From Eurosta solidaginis (lineage: Eukaryota; Arthropoda; Insecta; Diptera; Tephritidae), in assembly GCF_040869045.1 (NCBI RefSeq), contig NC_090319.1:60298779-60362778 (forward strand): DNA of 64,000 nt, written 5' to 3'. Both the position numbers and the translations under genes were made by a program. Positions 61,358 to 64,000 of the stretch are shown here, in pieces. The notes below the pieces were generated by a model. That model did no database searches. It was not told the origin of the DNA and saw nothing but the letters and a program-made list of their open reading frames with translations. How positions within the stretch are numbered: the stretch's first letter is position 1; each line of letters starts with the position of its first letter.

Positions 61358-64000
61358 TCCCAAAATGATAACGAAATTATCCAGAAAAAGCCACGAAATG
61401 ACCCCGACGCTATCGCGGACGGATCCCGAAAACCATCCAGAAACGCCCCGGAAGTGTTTCCAAAAGTTCCCGAAGAAGTCCCAAAAAAACCCGAAATGAC
61501 AACGACACGATTCTAGACTTATCCAGATAACCACACAGAAATGATGCCTGAAGGGTACCAAATTGATCCCGAAATAGTCCCGAAAAAGTTCCGAAATTAC
61601 CCTGACGGGCTCCCGGACGGATCTCAGAAACCATCCAGAAAATATCCAGGAAGGGTCCCTAAATTATCCCGACTAACTCCAGAAAAAGTTCCGAAATGGC
61701 TCCGAGGGGATCCACGATGGATCGCGAAAACCATACAGAAATGATTCCGGAAGGATTCCAAAATGATCCCGAAATAGTCCGGAATTGACCCAGATGGCAT
61801 CCCGCACAGATCCAGAAATGATCCCGGAAGGGTGCAAAAACTATCCCGGAAAGTAACAAAAAATCCCGAAATGGTTCCTACGGCATCCCGGACGGATCCA
61901 GAAATGATCTCGGAAGGGTCCCCAAATGATCCCAAAATGGTCCCGAAATGACCCTGATGGATCCGGCAAACCATCAAGAAATTATGCCGAAAGGGTCCCA
62001 AAATGATCCCGAAATAATACAGAAAAAGTCACGAAACGACCCCTAGAGAATCCCCAAATGATCCCGTATTAGCCCCGAAAAGGTCCCGAAATAACCCCGA
62101 CGGGATCCCGGACAAATCCCGAAAACCATCCAGAAATGATGCCGGAAGGAAACCCAAATGATTCCGTAAAAGTCCCGCATTGATTCCGACGGGATCCCGA
62201 ACGGATACCGAAAATCATCCAGAAGTGACGCCGGAAAGGTCCTCAAATGATCACCTAATAGTCCCGAAATGACCCTTAAGGGGTCATGGACGGATCCCAT
62301 AAACCATCCAGAAATGATCCCGATATATTCCCGAAGAAGTCTCGAAATGACCCTGACGGGATCTCGAACGCACCCCTAAATGACCCTGACGGGATCCCGG
62401 ACAGATCCCGAAATCCATCCAGAAATGATCTTGGGAGGGACCCCAAATGATCCGGAAAAAGTCCCGCAATGATTCCGAGGGGATCCTGATCGGATACCGA
62501 TAACCATCCAGAAGTGATGCCGGAAAGGTCCTCAAATGATCACCTAATACCAAAATGACCCTGACGGCATCCCGGACTGATCCCAAAATCCATCCAGAAA
62601 TGATCTTGGGAAGGTCCCAAAATTATCCCGAAATAGTCTCGGAAAAGTTCAGAAATTACCCTGACGGGTTCCCGGACGAATCCTGAAAGCCATCTCTAAA
62701 TGATCCCGAAAAAGTCCCGAAATGACCCTGACTGGACCCCGAAAGGATCCCGAAAACTATCCAGAAATGATGCCGGAAATGTCCTCAAATGATCACCTAA
62801 TAGTTCCGAAAAGACCCTGACGGGATCCCGAACGGATCCCGACAATTATCTAGAAATGATGCCGAAAGGGCCCGCAAATGATCCCGTATTAGTCGAGAAA
62901 AAGTCCCGAAATGAACCCGACGGGATGCCGTACGAATCCCAAAAACCAGCCAGAAATGATGACGGAAGGGACACCAAATGATCCCGAAAAAGTCCCGAAA
63001 TAATTCCGACGGGATCCTGAGCGGATACCGAAAACCATCCAGAAGTGATGCCGAAAAGGTCCTGAAATGATCACCTAATAGTCCCAAAATGACCTTACGG
63101 CATCCCGGACAGATCCCGAAATCCATCCAGAAATGATCTTGGGAGGGTCCCAAAATTATCCCGAAATAGTCTGGGAAAAGTCCAGAAATTACCCTGACGG
63201 ATACCGGACGAATCCTGAAAACCAATCTTAAATGATGCCGAGAAAGTCCCGAAATGACCCTGATGGGACCCGGAAAGGATCCCGAAAACTAACCAGAAAT
63301 GATGCCGGAAAGGTCCTCAAATGATCTCCCAATAGTTCCGAAAGACCCTGACGGGATCCCGAACGGATCCCGACAACTATCCAGAAATGATACCGAAAGG
63401 GCCCGCAAATGATCCCGTATTAGTCGAGAAAAAGTCCCGAAATGACCCCGACGGGATGCCGGACGAATCCCAAAAACCATCCAGAAATGATTTTGGAAGG
63501 GACCCCAATGATCCCGAAAAAGTCCCGCAATTATTCCGACAGGAATCTGAACGGATACCGAAAACCATCCAGAAGTGATGCCGGAACGGTCCTCAAATGC
63601 TCACCTAATAGTCCCAAAATGACCCTGAGGGCATCACGGACAAATCCCGAAATCCATCCAGAAATGATCTTGGGAAGGTCCCAAAATGATCCCGAAATAG
63701 TCTCGGAAAAGTCCAGAAATTACCCTGACGGGTTCCCGGACGAATCCTGAAAGCCATCCTTAAATGATCCCGAAAAAGCCCCGAAATGACCCTGACGGGA
63801 TCCCGAAAGGATTCCAAAAACTATCCAGAAATGATGCCGGAAAGGTCCTCAAATGATCCCCTAATAGTTCCGAAATGACCGTGACGGGATCCCGAACGGA
63901 TCCCGACAACTATCCAGAAATTATGCCCAAAGGGTCCGCAAATGATCCCGTATTAGTCGAGAAAAAGTCCCGAAATGACCCCGACGGGATCCCGGACGAA
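61358..64000. repeat. Array 12, continues past the window
   Basis: The first 1.4 kb matches array 3. From about 62.4 kb it matches the central higher-order repeat of arrays 5/7 (20.7-22.3 kb). It has no right end in the window. Confidence 0.9.

Larger units (their letters stand above)
50253..64000 (-). mobile_element. Block 2: second concatemer of satellite-carrying Helitron-like units (runs off the window)
   Basis: Units start at 50253, 53265 and 61188; lengths are 3.01 and 7.92 kb, and the third is incomplete. The orientation and H-array-T order match block 1. The left edge is a clean H terminus in unique AT-rich DNA, giving a second independent external junction for that end. The unit at 53265 is the largest in the window because of a 2.5-kb homogenised 89-bp tract. 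Confidence 0.6.

Noticed and set aside
5038..64000. The many 60-250 codon ORFs on both strands in the arrays
   Set aside because: They are repeat shadows with no promoter, start context or conserved product; copies in duplicated arrays simply repeat them.
5038..64000. CRISPR-like array
   Set aside because: The repeats are contiguous and degenerate with no unique spacers, no cas genes, and eukaryotic transposons around them.
4871..64000. Terminal-inverted-repeat (MITE or foldback) element as the carrier
   Set aside because: H and T ends are not inverted copies of each other, and no flanking target duplication was found at 4871, 44837 or 50253.

Overview
The window is eukaryotic repeat-rich DNA, almost certainly from a dipteran and most likely a tephritid fruit fly. 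That placement rests on remembered resemblance: a tRNA-headed SINE (7357-7716), LINE 3' UTR fragments (2848-2905 and 45200-45520) and a tRNA-Ser-primed LTR retrotransposon end (about 45994-46600) all look like families I know from tephritids and other flies. I see no intact host gene. No open reading frame in the window is convincing as a functional protein.

Layout. Bases 1-4870 hold three decayed transposons: a hAT element (+ strand, 3' terminal repeat at about 1365), the RT-to-C-terminus part of a non-LTR retrotransposon (- strand, about 1628-2830) and the C-terminal part of a P-element/THAP9-like transposase (- strand, 3849-4790). Bases 4871-44837 and 50253-64000 are two blocks of one repeated composite element. 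Each unit is a short terminal module H (about 165 bp), then a long array of short tandem repeats, then an approximately 780-bp module T. T joins directly to the next H, so the units sit head to tail, all in one orientation. The island 44838-50252 separates the blocks. It holds a microsatellite, a LINE 3' fragment, an LTR with a tRNA-Ser primer-binding site, a 60-bp leader repeat, an AT-rich minisatellite of about 150-165 bp period, and a terminal-hairpin motif.

The arrays, about 46 kb in total, are hierarchical. The basic word is about 11 bp (consensus near CCGAAATGATC). Eight words plus one base make an 89-bp monomer, and a ninth word makes a 100-bp variant. Monomers form local higher-order repeats of about 267, 300 and 534 bp. 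Two adjacent units (3.06 + 6.72 kb) are themselves tandemly duplicated as a nearly identical block of about 9.78 kb.

The most interesting hypothesis concerns the H end. Read on the minus strand it looks like a Helitron 3' terminus: a GC-rich hairpin, six bases, then CTAG followed by T. The composite would then be a non-autonomous Helitron-like element carrying a satellite core, present as head-to-tail concatemers as rolling-circle replication can produce. No Rep/helicase gene is present, so this rests on termini and arrangement only.
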